A stretch of DNA of 64,000 nt. Origin: Trichuris trichiura. Its lineage: Eukaryota > Nematoda > Enoplea > Trichinellida > Trichuridae. The stretch spans positions 868,001-932,000 of the forward strand of contig JBAJFE010000060.1 in the NCBI GenBank assembly GCA_037903355.1. Reading direction: 5' to 3'. Under the pieces are notes generated by a model that was not told where the DNA came from, ran no database searches, and was given only the letters and a program-made list of their open reading frames with translations. Positions within the stretch are counted from its first letter, which is position 1; every line of letters starts with the position of its first letter. The position numbers were made by a program, and so were the translations under genes. Shown in pieces: positions 23,701 through 34,742 of the stretch.

Positions 23701-23781
23701 GTGAACATAGACGACGTCATTAACTGGAAGCATGTGACCGAGTTGTACAAGAAATATCTTGGCGTTGTTCCAGAGGCTTAA
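10347..23781 (+). CDS. trp-4: TRPN/NOMPC mechanosensory channel (TRP-4 orthologue)
   Basis: 28 exons (5403 nt, 1800 aa): 10347-11069, 11177-11275, 11333-11428, 11480-11608, 11664-11768, 11818-11916, 11983-12084, 12135-12236, 12283-12381, 12430-12528, 12587-12796, 12848-12946, 13034-13159, 18456-18584, 18644-18760, 18826-18924, 18988-19188, 19236-19436, 19490-19600, 19659-19760, 19827-19922, 20430-20573, 20631-20738, 20794-20991, 21046-21252, 21761-23132, 23240-23344, 23657-23781. TRPN channels are gated by force through an ankyrin spring tethered to microtubules in sensory neurons. Exon 1 gives a charged, low-complexity N-terminus of 241 aa. Exons 2-25 give 29 ankyrin repeats, the family's number. 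Exon 26 holds the linker, six membrane segments, pore and TRP helix (WKFGRAKLI after LINLLIAMMSDTYQRIQAQS). All introns up to exon 26 are phase 0. Intron 21 needs a GC donor. Intron 13 carries a hAT transposon. Confidence 0.93.
13840..17530 (-). mobile_element. hAT transposon with 8-bp target-site duplication (BED/ZBED5-like)
   Basis: The element spans 13848-17522 (3675 bp), flanked by direct GTCTATGC copies at 13840-13847 and 17523-17530, the 8-bp duplication typical of hAT elements. The terminal inverted repeats are CATAGTTTCTCAACC at the left and CAGTGTTTCTCAACC (reverse complement) at the right, with two mismatches. Both ends continue into GGGCCC-rich, C-run subterminal repeats (13876-13934 and 17449-17508). 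The transposase lies on the minus strand at 16066-14283. The exact TSD suggests fairly recent insertion, although the ORF is broken. Confidence 0.93.
14283..16066 (-). pseudogene. hAT transposase, BED zinc-finger type, frameshifted
   Basis: The N-terminal half (16066-15242) starts MSESKKKCRQYNAEYLKYGF and has a BED-type zinc finger (MCLLCERKF...KHLHNIHPDK). It then has the central RNase H-like blocks (LQLDESILPGNEALLLAYVR, ATDGAPAMTGRQRGF). The C-terminal half (15245-14283) begins at IHREHLAAKRL and ends with the hATC dimerization block (AFPSTYPAERGFSVVADLLT). The halves are in different frames. Near 15272-15280, in an A-rich run after HLKQ, one base appears to be missing and a stop follows at 15242. 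The protein family matches vertebrate ZBED5/SCAND3-like hAT transposases. The copy is therefore probably inactive. Confidence 0.9.
17706..17785. repeat. (AAT)n microsatellite
   Basis: About 26 uninterrupted trinucleotide units of the TAA/AAT type within trp-4 intron 13, just outside the hAT element. Confidence 0.97.
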
Positions 23782-24685
23782 CTCATGGTCAAGCTGTGTT
23801 CATACTTTTACTACCCATTATGCATCTCCTTATTTGGCTTGGTGAGTATTGCTTGCTTTCATCTCCTTTGTCATTTACGATTGTAGCCTTATTGCTAACC
23901 GCGTTATTCAATGAAAAAGCCATCAATTAAGCTTTTGTCTAACGCCAGCGTATCACTTTCGCGTAAGTATACGCTACTTGGCAAGTGGGCTCTAACTCGT
24001 TTGCTCGCTTTTCAAGCAGTTACGGTAACGTTTTTGAAAATCAGGTACTGTTGTCAACGTTTATCTCTCGTGGGGAGTGAAGAATTGAGAAATTGTTCGA
24101 AAAGCGTTGAAAAGGCCCAAAGAGAATTTCTGTAATTTCTCAAAACGTCGAAATGTGCAATTTGCTTAAATTATTTGCTTAAAAGCGTCTTTAACGTTTC
24201 TCTAAAGTGTATGAATGGAAATGTCAACAGCACCTTCAATAGCAGCCGCGTTACAGTGGGTTAGAGTAGATCGCGTTGTTGTTGTATGCAAAGTCGGATA
24301 TCTCCTAATCCACATGCTTAAGTTTGTTTCCCTGTTGTCGAATGTTATCAAGTTTTTTTGAGTTAAAATTTGTGAACAGAAATAAGACAAATTTTAAATT
24401 TATTATTTCATTGCCCTCGTATTAGCATCTGAATACTGCCCTGTTTTACCTGGCGTCGAAATTCCTGCTCTGCTCATGTTTAGCATTGCCTTACTTTCTA
24501 AGTCGAAATCTCTGCTTTCGGTTGTACTATTGCGTTTGAAACTTCTCTGCTTGTTACTTGGATGAAAAATTGTTTGTTAAAACGACATCAACGTGTAAGC
24601 ATGTTCGATTCAGTTATACGCAGGACAGGTTTTTGTAGGCGGACTAATGTCAACAATTTATTATATGCTATTACAAAAACAGATT
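23782..24685. other. Convergent intergenic region between trp-4 and GluCl
   Basis: Both genes end here, trp-4 from the left and the chloride channel from the right. No further coding exon is recognised. Confidence 0.6.
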
Positions 24686-27600
24686 TCACACTAAGTATGC
24701 GGTCCAGTAAACGCAATTGAAAAAGAAGAATCCTATGGGAAAGACCAGTCTTGAAATAACGTCTATTCGTTTCGATCTTTCTTTGTACTTGACAAGCCAT
24801 AATCGGAGCCAAGTTAGCCAGCTACGTTTTTGAACGGCCTTCAATACGCCGGGCATTTTGCCTGAGGTAGTTGTATATTCGGAGAAATTGCCGAGCAAAG
24901 GCTTCTGCAATGAGAGTGCTTAATGTTATAATTTTTTAAACTTCCATAGCGCTTAACCTCAAAACCGCTGTAGCTTCTTTTCTTTTGCTCGGTTTGTTCG
25001 GCTTTGCATTCAGGGCATATTGCCTCTATAGGGTAGTTCTCAATGCCGTGATGTTGCGGCGGCGTGGCATGCGGCGGTTGCAGGGATGGCCGACCCATAT
25101 TTGGAGGAGGCACATTCATTGCGACGGAAGACCGTTGTTGCATCATCAATGGGAGCGTCATGGCAGGAATCCATCGATTGTCGCTCAGCAAACTCACCTT
25201 TTGTTTTTTGCGTTCCTTTTCAAGAAATTCAACCCTTCCCGCGTAGTTGACCAGCGCAAATTCAAGCAGGGCGCCAAATATGAAAGCTAAGCATATACCT
25301 ATCCAAACGTCGATAGCTTTGGTGTAGGAAACGGGAGGCAGCTTTGCATTAACGCCGGATGCTTGCGTAGTCATTGTCAATAGCGTAGTAACTCCAAGAC
25401 TAACACGAGCGGGCACAGCATCCTTATCAATCCAAAAGTTCACCCATGATACAACAACTAGCATGAAGCTGGGTATATACAAAGTAATGAGGTAGTAGCT
25501 GTACTCCCTTTTTAACGTCAGTATTGTTCTCAGACAGCTGTATTCTCCTGAAAATTTCAATTTCATTAATTAATGTTTGTGAAATTTAGTATCGTGATTC
25601 TTAATCTTTCGTAATTCAAAAGTATTGCAATTCATGTAAGCACATTGAATATCAGGAAAAAAATGACGAAAATTAAATAAATAAGTATTAAAGTAAGGGG
25701 TTAGGGTCGAAATCCCGAATAGGTGGAAAATGCACTGTAAAGCATGGCTTTGTGACAGTTTTGCATTAACATCTTCTAGGTAAGGAATGTATTTGAGTGG
25801 AGGCGTTGTTATACTGGTCTTTTTTCTTTTAGGTCACTAACTTCGAACATGAACAGTGTAATAACGCCTCTACTCAAATGCATTCCTTATCCAGAAGATG
25901 CCAATGCGCAGCTGCCAGATGGCCAAACTTTATAGTGCATTTTTGATTTATTCGGGATTTCAACCTTTAGATATTTTAACCGATACTGTAAAAAGAGAAA
26001 CGTCAAGAAGATGGGCGGGTTTTTAAGTCACCGTATTCTTTCCGAGCCTTTGTGCCTAAATAGTAAAGATACCACTGTTCGACGGTTAGCGAAGTAAGGT
26101 ATTTCCGCTGGGCAGTTCAATTTGGGAAGTTACTCTAACAGTGATGCAATTCTAATTTCCCTATATAGTTCATGGCTTTTGCCCAGCCGGCTTCTCTATA
26201 CACAGGAAGATGTTTTGACGCAACTAACATAGCAAATATTGACAATTAAAAGCTTCATGCAAATTTCGCCGATATTCACGGCTGTGTAAACTTGACGGAT
26301 AAGCTTTAAAAGAATAATACGATCAATTTACAAAGTTTCTGAGTGAACTGAGAATATGTTACTTTAAACTGCTATGTTGTATCCAGGTTAGGAAGCGTAC
26401 CTGTGTTTGTTTTGCTTGTGCAAAGTCCAGTGATGACGTCTTGAAGTTCAAAACTTGGCAGACTGTTTTTCATGCCATCTTTTAGCTGCACAGGCCCTTC
26501 GGCCTTCCATTTATATTCAATATCTTCGGTTGTATAGGCATCTTAAACAATCTTAGTATAAGGTCTTGAAAGCTCGCTTTATTAACGTGCTCTGCCCGCT
26601 ACCCAATTTTTTATTGTTTGTTTTGTTTTTTAAATATTATCAATAATAAAACTTGGTTTTGTAAAGGAAAAAAGGCATTAAAGGATGTTCTCTACTTGGC
26701 ACTAGTTGTCGCTTCTGAGCCTTCATTCATACATTAGAAAATAATGGAATTTTCTGTATCAGTATAGCTTGTAGCGTTAACTACGGAAGTGAGTCTTCTG
26801 AAGTGCTGCTGTCAATTAACGAAATCATATGCTTGTATTGCGTTTATTAAACCTAAGTTTAAATACAGCCTTCAGTTTTAAGATATCATTTGCTATTTTG
26901 TCTCCAATGTATTAGTTAATCTGTTTTGCCTATTTTGTAGGTTTGAATTCAGAATTCGGCCTTTTGCATTAATATTAATAGTTGGCTAATTAATCTTCTG
27001 TTTCACAACTTACAGCTCGCCAAGTCGATCAAACAAGTCTGTCGGTCCAATGGATAATACTCCAGGCTCATTGGGCATGACAAAACCATTGATAACCTGA
27101 AAAATAATCATCTTAACGCAAGTGAAGCTGTTATTGATTTAGGTGAGCGGTTTATCGATATTACGTTTGTCTATTGCTTATCCCGTTGACTGTTTTAAGC
27201 ATTATACCAAAGGGGTTGAAGGCTTGCTTTGTGTAAACTTTTCTAAGCTATAAACTAATGTATCCGCTTTACCTAACGCTATAGAGCATTTCTCCGTCCG
27301 GATATATTCGAATCATAACATTTGGCTTGTCGATCATATGTCTTCTAGCCTCTTTTTCGTTTTGGAAAAACGTATCCGGCATCCACACTTGCTGACTTTG
27401 GTCATTTGGGGTTAAAACAACAAATTTTGGCATTTCCGCACCGGCAGCGCCCATACTTTTATACGCGAGCCTACTATCAACCCACTGCTCGCGAAATGTA
27501 AACTGGACACTATATTCCTATGAATAAGATGAAATGGTTAGTACAGGGGCGAGCTTCTGTGACTTTTATTCATTGCAAGCTATCCGCAGCCGATCTGCTT

Positions 27601-30600
27601 TTGTCAAGAATGGTCGTTTTGAAAGATAGGAAGAAAAAACTTACCATGTTGACGTCGTCGATCTTGCTTATGCTTCGCATCATAATGTTAACATTAACAA
27701 TTACCGGTCCACCAGTATCTGCAATAGAAAACGTGCTAATGTCGTTTTCAAGAGCGAACGTGTAAGTTTTCCCCACCTTCTCTTAAATGCCTTTTTAAGA
27801 ACCCACTTAAATTACGGCATAGTTTCAAAGCGATGGAACGACATATTTTGCTTTAAAAATAAGGGGTTCATTTTTTCTCTCTTCATACGGGGTTTCTCTG
27901 TTTTTTAAAAATCCAGCGTACACGGTAATTAACCCCGTTTTTCAAAAAAACTTTTATTAATAACCAGAGCTTTCGGGCTTCGTCTTTGTCCGAAAGCTCT
28001 GGTTATTAATAAAAAATTTTTTTGAAGAACGGGGTTAATTACCGTGTGCGCTGGATTTTTAAAAAATATAGGTTTTGGTAATTTTTTTCAAGCGATACAA
28101 AATTTGATGGGTTATTTTCGACTTTACAGCTTATTCAGACGCGCAGAAATGTTTCGCTTAAGTAACTACGTTAAGTTACGGGTTGGCCGACTGGTTTGCT
28201 CTTTTTCTTTCCTTGCTGTTTTTTTGTTACGCGAAACGGATTGTGTATTCAGCTTGGAAAGGTTCGTGTATTTTCTGCTGTCTTTAGAGTTTTCTCATGT
28301 CGTAATCGAATGGGTTTCAAAATGGGGTTTGACTTTATGATTTAATTGCGAAATACGTTGGAATGCTTTAGTTCGTTCAATCCCCTTACCTTAATAAACA
28401 TAGAGGATACGTGCTATCAGAGCGGAAGAAATTGGCACTGCGGGTGCCTCAGCATTTGGTGAATGCCTATGTTCTCCAAACCCTAAACAGAGGTGCCTGC
28501 ATTGATTTCAAGATTGCCTTGCTTTAATTGGTTTTGAAACATTCTCTGTTAAAGGGAATAAAATAACGACTAGGCTGTAAATTTTTCGATTTCTCTTAAA
28601 TGGGCTCTACCAAAGAAGCAGCACCTCTTTATTAAGCCTAAAAGCCTAAGTGAAAAATGATTAATCGCATCAGCTTGTGCCAGTGGTTTTGACCATCTCA
28701 GGATTGGCTCGTCGACCACGGTGGCGGTTCTCACTCTTCAAAAGCACCCATTAGGCAGGAAAGACTTTTTCAATGGGGCGTGAGATGTTTCCCCTTCAAT
28801 GAGACGGTGAAGTCTCAGTAATAGCCGATGCGTTGTTTCATTGACGTAGGTTGGCAGGAAATGTTCTTGGGGCGATGAAAGTGTCGCGGCAAGTAATTTT
28901 AGCGTGAAAGCTGCTAACTCACATTTTTAGAAATGGTGTTGTCAATAATTTCTGCAGTCAGACCTTGAACGATTATTAATCCAAGTACCTGTCGTCGCTT
29001 AGCGTCAAAGATCAATCAGGTTTTCTCTGTTGCCTATCTTCACATCCAATTCAACTCTCCAAAAGTCATTTCAACTCAAATCGCTGCGGATAAGGAGGGC
29101 TTCACATCGAACAACTTTGGCAGATGACTGCGCTTAAGATCCGTTGATGGAACGTGAAAGCCCTCACCTTTACGTGATTGATAATCCCTGAGTCAGTTAT
29201 CCGATTAGCATATGCATAACTTAATGACTGTAATGAGAAGCTAGCGTAAATAATAGCCTAAAGCTTACATTAACTCTCCCTGTTGAGAATATGTAATACG
29301 CAAGTGTCAGGTAACCGTTTGGTTGCTATCAGAACAAGTTCACTTTTAAATGGGCCTATACCTTGACGTTGTGGCACCCATTGAAGACTCTCCTCAGTAG
29401 TGCGGGCAAGAGGATCGATGAGAACGTTTGTCGTAGACTGCTGTATACCTACCTGGAATGCTTGTATTCAATCCTCTGGGTCGTACTCTCCAATCGTAGC
29501 CGTTTAGCACTTTGTGAATGATCTCTTGTTCGGAAAGGGTGTGCGTGACGTTTATTTGTCTTCGTTCTCCAATTTTTCCCCGTCGAGACCTTTTAACTCG
29601 ATTGTGCGCTTCCGCTTCCTTCACGGTTGACTGGGCGGGCGCCAAAGGCCTGAAAAGACCATTTAATCGTTTTGCGCCAATTTCATTCACTGTTAATAGT
29701 GTGACGTCACCTTCGCAAAGGCGGGCAGTTCTTTATTGGGTTCCAATTTTAATGAATAGCAAATTTTAATAGATAGGCCCCGTTGCATTGAATCTGCGTA
29801 TGAAGAAAGCTCATGTTGGCTTTAGGTTTACGTGGGAAGGCTATTCAATTCATCGAACATTCATGAAGCTTTGGAATATAATTAATGACAGCGTCGCTGC
29901 TCAGGATTTCTTGAAGAGTGCGTGTGGCTGAAATTAGGTTTAGTAGCAGGGCTACACTGGAAAAATTATGCTTGGGAAGTACTTGAAATTGGAATGGCCT
30001 TAACCTTGTCCGGTCTTCAAAACGTTAGTCCCAATAAGTCAGTATTCATATTTCCTACTATATTCACTTCTCGACAATAACACGCCGATTGCACATCGAT
30101 CTCGACAAGGCGGATTAAGTTTAGATGTCTGCCTATTTTCCAAGCGAATCAAACATTTCCTCGACTATATGTCAACACAAGTGTACGTACTGCTAAGCGC
30201 ATGCGAAGGGGTCTAATTGTTCCCGCTTCTTCTGGGCAATTTTATGGTCCACTATGCGCTCTGTTGAAGTGTTCTTAATCGCTAAGAAGTGTCGAGGAAT
30301 TTGAAGGTGCTTACAGCTTGCGAAGTAAGATGAAAGTTTTGAAAACGAGCAAAGCCTAACAGCTTGCGCAGTAGGTTGAGCCTAAAGTTCAGCCTACCCG
30401 TTACGTCAAAGTGTGCCGCAGTTGGGACTCGCGCATTTCCCATCATGCTTGCACGCTACCACCTTAGGCTTGCGCGGCATGCTATGAAGTCTAGTGCCAA
30501 GTTGGTTTCGTCGATTCCAATGCCACCGGAACAGTTGGTTCATTTCAATCGAACAGTGGAGAGACCATTTGAGCAACTGCTCTTTTCCTGCTCGACTGAA

Positions 30601-33600
30601 ATGAGCTTTGCCGCTAGCTGACAGTTGGCCGCCTAAGCGGGACCAATTTTCCAACTGTAAATTCCAAGAGCGGAACAAGTGTTCTGCTTTTTCTGCTTTT
30701 CATAAGTGTTTTTTAAAAAATAGCTGACTTTCAATAACTCTGTTCAATATGCTTGAAATTATGTTGCTTAAATTTTTTTAAATTGACCAAATAGTGCTGA
30801 CGTTAATGCTTAGTTTGTTAGTTGCGAAGTTATTTTATTTTTTAGCTTCCTTTTCCTTACGAAGGTTTTTTTCGTCCTTATTTCCGGATCGGCTGATCAG
30901 CCTGAAACCTGTACGCTTAGATATTGCCGAAAATAAAAGCTTTTAGCACCTCTGATAAAGTAGTCTTCGAAAGAATTTTAATTATTATCAATCTCGCAGA
31001 CTTTGTGGAAATTGCCTTATCGTATTGAGAACTTTTCTTAATTGTCATTGGCCTTTCAGAAGCAGTCCAAGCACGCGCCAATATAAACGGGCAACATTGA
31101 TTTGACACGTTTCCATGGAGCTAAAAAACGCGTTCACTGTTTAAAACTTTAATGGACCTAAATTCAGGCCTTTGCGAAATATTGAATAAATGAACTTGGA
31201 AAATCGATAAAAGTACGCTTTTCGTTTAGTCGGAAAGTTTTGCCTTTTAATATTTTTTAGTTGGGGCATTGACGTTGGTTGGGTGAAAAAAAGATTGAGA
31301 CAGGTGACCAGACTGCCTTGTCTTGCGAATAGTCGCATTCCTTGCATAGCTTCGACGCTTGAGGAAAAAACTTCATTTCAGCATAGGCTTGTGGGCGTTC
31401 TCCTGCACTCAAGTTCATACTCATCAACGAAATGTCGAGTGGCTATGCCGTAATGAAACATAGCGCTTTGGATGGAAAGATTCCATTGAATTACCGTTAT
31501 GCTGGTCGCTTTTTTCAGAAAAAAATGCTTTTTCCATTGAGCACCGAAACTACGTTCAATAGCTTCTTTGTTGCTTTCTCAATAGAGAACCCATAGAAAA
31601 CGCTACAAAGTTTTTTTTATTTTTTAAACTAATTGCATTGCCTAAGGAAAGGTCGATTTTCACGTCATTTCACTCGAACATACTTAGTGTATCCTTCGTT
31701 GCAAACACGCGAACCTGCAATCTTGTACAGGTGCTTATAAGTTTTAGAATTTAACATGTTTCCCCTTAGCTGCGCTAAACGTAGCCCACGTCGTTAATCT
31801 TTAGCCCGCAGGTGCGACGTTGTTCCGCTGATGACAGATTTGAGCGGTCAGGATTACCTTAGCATTTAAAAAGTCATTGTACCCGCCTCTGTGGCGCTTC
31901 GTTGATTTCTCCCAAAGAAATTAAAGTCGGTTTGTTGTAATCTTATCTCATTCTGATTAAATTTACATATGCGAGAAAGGTATTTTCGATTAGTATGCAG
32001 ACTTTGTGCTCAACTTGACTTGCACCAGTCAAACGTTTGATTAGGAATGCATTTGAAATGTTAGCACGTAAGGCATTTAGCGCCTTCTTGGCATCCATAT
32101 AATTAAATATGAATTTTGGCAGAACGCTGGTGTTCGTCACTTGACTTATAGTTGGCTTAGATTACTTATACAGCTCGTATGCTCTGGGTAAACCCAAATC
32201 GTACGAAGAAAGAAGTAGAGGATGAATTGAATAATTTTATGGCGCTTCCGAGTTTCTGTTAGGCATCATTGACCATTGGCTCGTATGGAATAACAATTAG
32301 TGCTCATCCGCGTAAGGACATAGTCGGATGTTGTTGACCAAATGGCGACGTAGTGGTCGAGAGGAGGGAATCAACCAAAGTGGTTGTTCGCATGTCGCAA
32401 ATGCTGTCAACCCTCCCCAACTCACATCGTTCTAATGAGCAACTCGAAAAACTGGAGTTCGTGCTTATTGATTGCTTCTTGCCTCCAAGGTTAAATGTCA
32501 AAGACAACCACGCAACGTCGTAATGGGTCCTTTTATAAAATAGAAAAAAGCCATTGGTATAGCCTATGCTCTTAAGACTTTTTAAGAACACGCTTTTGGG
32601 CAACCTACGCCAACGTTGCAACTAAATGATTTTGAAGGTACTTTTTCAAAGTTGATAAAGAAAAGGATGCATTGGCAACGCGTCTGAACAATTGGCTTCG
32701 AGCTGAACTCTTCTCTTTAGATAAAGCGCTGGGAACAACCTGTTTTTTGAAACCATTCAACTTTTACCGTTCAGCTGTCAGCCGTCGTCGTCGTCGTACG
32801 AGTGCCATTGCCCTTAAAGCGGGTATTACTGGCTTGCGTCACAGATTTTTGGCAAGCTTCACTTTGGCCCTAATTTGAATTTTAAAATAGCTAAGCCTTA
32901 CTACGTAAGCCAAAATGAATTTCTAAAATTTTTTTGGCAAGATCGCCCATGGAGTGCGTTTCGCTTGGCCAGCACCCGATCGATTAGGCCCAAACAGAAT
33001 TAAATGATGAATTTGTTTCTTGTATATGCATACAGGCTTTTTGCCGCTTGGCGCCACGCGTAAAGTGGGTCTTTTGATATTAATTTTTCTACGCTCGAAA
33101 TACGTTGGGCACTATTCCAGCAAAGGATCAACGGACGGGACATGTTGGCAATAGCGCAGATTTGGTGTAAAAAGAATTTGCTCGATAATCATGGCTTACG
33201 GGCTGTTATCATTGGGTGCTTGAACAAGCGACAAAATACTTAATGAAATTGATTTAATATGTGCGATGCCACATGGATCACAACTTTGCCGCATCGGTTG
33301 GTAACCGTGCCAGTGGCATAAGTAAACAACTTGCTCAGGATTGAAGCAGGCAGCGGCAAAACCGTTGGCAACTTTTGAGTGCTGACGCAGGCGCGATGAA
33401 TTCGCGAATTGTCTCCCGATGAAGTGCGGGACAAAGGATGTGCCAAAATGCCATTACGTGGCTGTACAGCGACCGAGGGGAATTTTTCCTCAAACGCAAT
33501 GAAATGTCCGAGCAAACGCCCACGCGTTTTAACACTACGACTGCTTATGTATTTTATGCAAATGAATTTAGTTAAACCCAGTTTGCTGCTTGCCCAAAGT

Positions 33601-34742
33601 CTACCTTTCTTGCAAGTTCGAAACTTTCCGCTACTATTGCTTTTCGTCAAGTAATTACGTAACGCCATTGTGCTCCCCTCTGCAATCTTTTCCGTTTCCT
33701 AAGCCGTAGCTAAGTGCCAGCCAGAATTCTTAAAGCGATGTTTCTTCCGCCCTTTGGCGGGTTCAGTAGAAATTCGCCAAATTCCTCAGGATCGGCAGTG
33801 GCGACTAAGGAAGAAAAGAAAGCGGATGAGATAACCTTCCCCGTATCCTTTGAATTCTGAAGCTTTGTGATACGCAACGGGCGTGACGGCTGCTGAATCA
33901 CGTTCCGCCGTTCGAGCGGTGGCTGATCGGAATGGCTTCATTAAAGGGAGTCGTCTAGGTGAAATGTCGCGCGAAAATTTCACGGTTTTTGGTTTCGAGC
34001 GGAAGCAGGAAAATCGCAAAATTCTACCTGACTGACACGTACGCATTTTCAGCTGAAAACTTGAGATAACGAGCCAACTTAGTCCATTGAAGCTTTTCGT
34101 GCTTCCTTATCAAATACTCTAAGCATATCTAGGATATAGTGCTGAAAAGTTACCGAAATTTGATATTATGATGGCGATGGTCCTTAACCTTTTTAGAACT
34201 GGCCAAAAGGCTTTGTTTCGTACTCGCGATCTTAAGAATAATCGCGTCTTTTTTTCTTCACGACTCTTAGTGATTAACTGCCGGATATATGCAAATATTT
34301 TCTTAAACGTTTCTCCTTATGCATTTTCCTTAAGCACTTCCTCCTTTGAGCTCTCGGAACGTTCCTTGCGGGGCTTTGCCGGCATTAACCGGCTGCCTAC
34401 ACTTATTGGCAAGAGACGAGCAAAACGGGCGGTTTTTTTGAGGCCTTGGCTAAACGTACTTAAAAGAGTTAGTAGGGTGTTTTAGAAGACAAGCGAATTT
34501 CAAAGCCAAAATCCAGGTGAAAAGCTCCTGTTGAACTTAAGCCTGCCCGCTTTGGGACTTCCAAAAATGGCCGGAAAAAGCGGCTCTCATTTTTTACCCG
34601 CATATAACGGTTGAAGTACTTACTTGTAACTCGGGTTGCTGATCACCGAATGGGTCCAAACGACGAGTACCAAGGTGATCACTAGCAGAGCACGAAACCT
34701 GATGCCAATGTGAAGGAAGGTAGCGGCTCTTGGACGGTTCAT
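24686..34742 (-). CDS. Glutamate-gated chloride channel subunit (GluCl, AVR-14-like)
   Basis: Eight minus-strand exons: 34742-34624, 29649-29453, 27718-27645, 27517-27273, 27096-27014, 26541-26401, 25547-24958, 24904-24686 (1668 nt, 555 aa). GluCls are pentameric Cys-loop anion channels of invertebrate nerve and muscle and the main target of ivermectin. Exon 1 gives the signal peptide (hydrophobic ALLVITLVLVVW). The extracellular domain has VVNV-type strand IVNVNIMMRSISKIDD, FTFREQW, WMPDTFF and the Cys-loop CPMSLEYYPLDRQTC. The second Cys pair, C-TSKTNTGEYS-C, is diagnostic of GluCl/glycine-type channels. M2 carries the anion-selecting PARVSLGVTTLLTM. M3 keeps glycine in DVWIGICLAFIFG. A proline-rich M3-M4 loop precedes SKRIDVISR and M4. 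The last intron (24957-24905) is only 53 nt; the first is about 5 kb. Confidence 0.94.
25711..25972. repeat. Foldback element in GluCl intron 6
   Basis: Left arm about 25711-25815 and right arm about 25857-25972 are imperfect inverted copies. For example, atcccgaat pairs with attcgggat, and aaggaatgtatttgagt pairs with actcaaatgcattcctt. The loop is about 40 nt. No target-site duplication was established. It resembles a non-autonomous foldback or MITE with no coding capacity. Confidence 0.8.
27901..28067. repeat. Foldback with duplicated hammerhead-like segment (GluCl intron 2)
   Basis: Arms about 27901-27977 and 27987-28067 are almost perfect inverted copies, giving a stem near 77 bp. The inner arms contain CCGAAAGCTCTGG and its complement followed by an AT run (ttattaataa). 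They match the GAAAGCTCCGGA segment of the PLE 3' end at 56073-56086 and the foldback at 44673-44850. The outer part has aaccccgttttt, comparable with the cccgttgaaaa of the other copies. Confidence 0.75.
29650..34623 (-). other. GluCl intron 1 (about 5 kb)
   Basis: The signal-peptide exon ends TACAA|GTAAGT (34624) and exon 2 starts TTTTCAG|G (29649), joining in phase 2 to restore a Lys codon. I see no exon inside. Frames such as 33240-33668 and 30406-30678 have no recognised family and are treated as noise or decayed repeats. Confidence 0.7.

Noticed and set aside
30364..30678. Overlapping frames on both strands within GluCl intron 1
   Set aside because: No recognised domain; overlapping opposite frames of similar length are typical of chance.
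33240..33668. 142-codon minus-strand frame in GluCl intron 1
   Set aside because: No family signature, no splice partners and atypical composition; it is probably chance or a decayed repeat.
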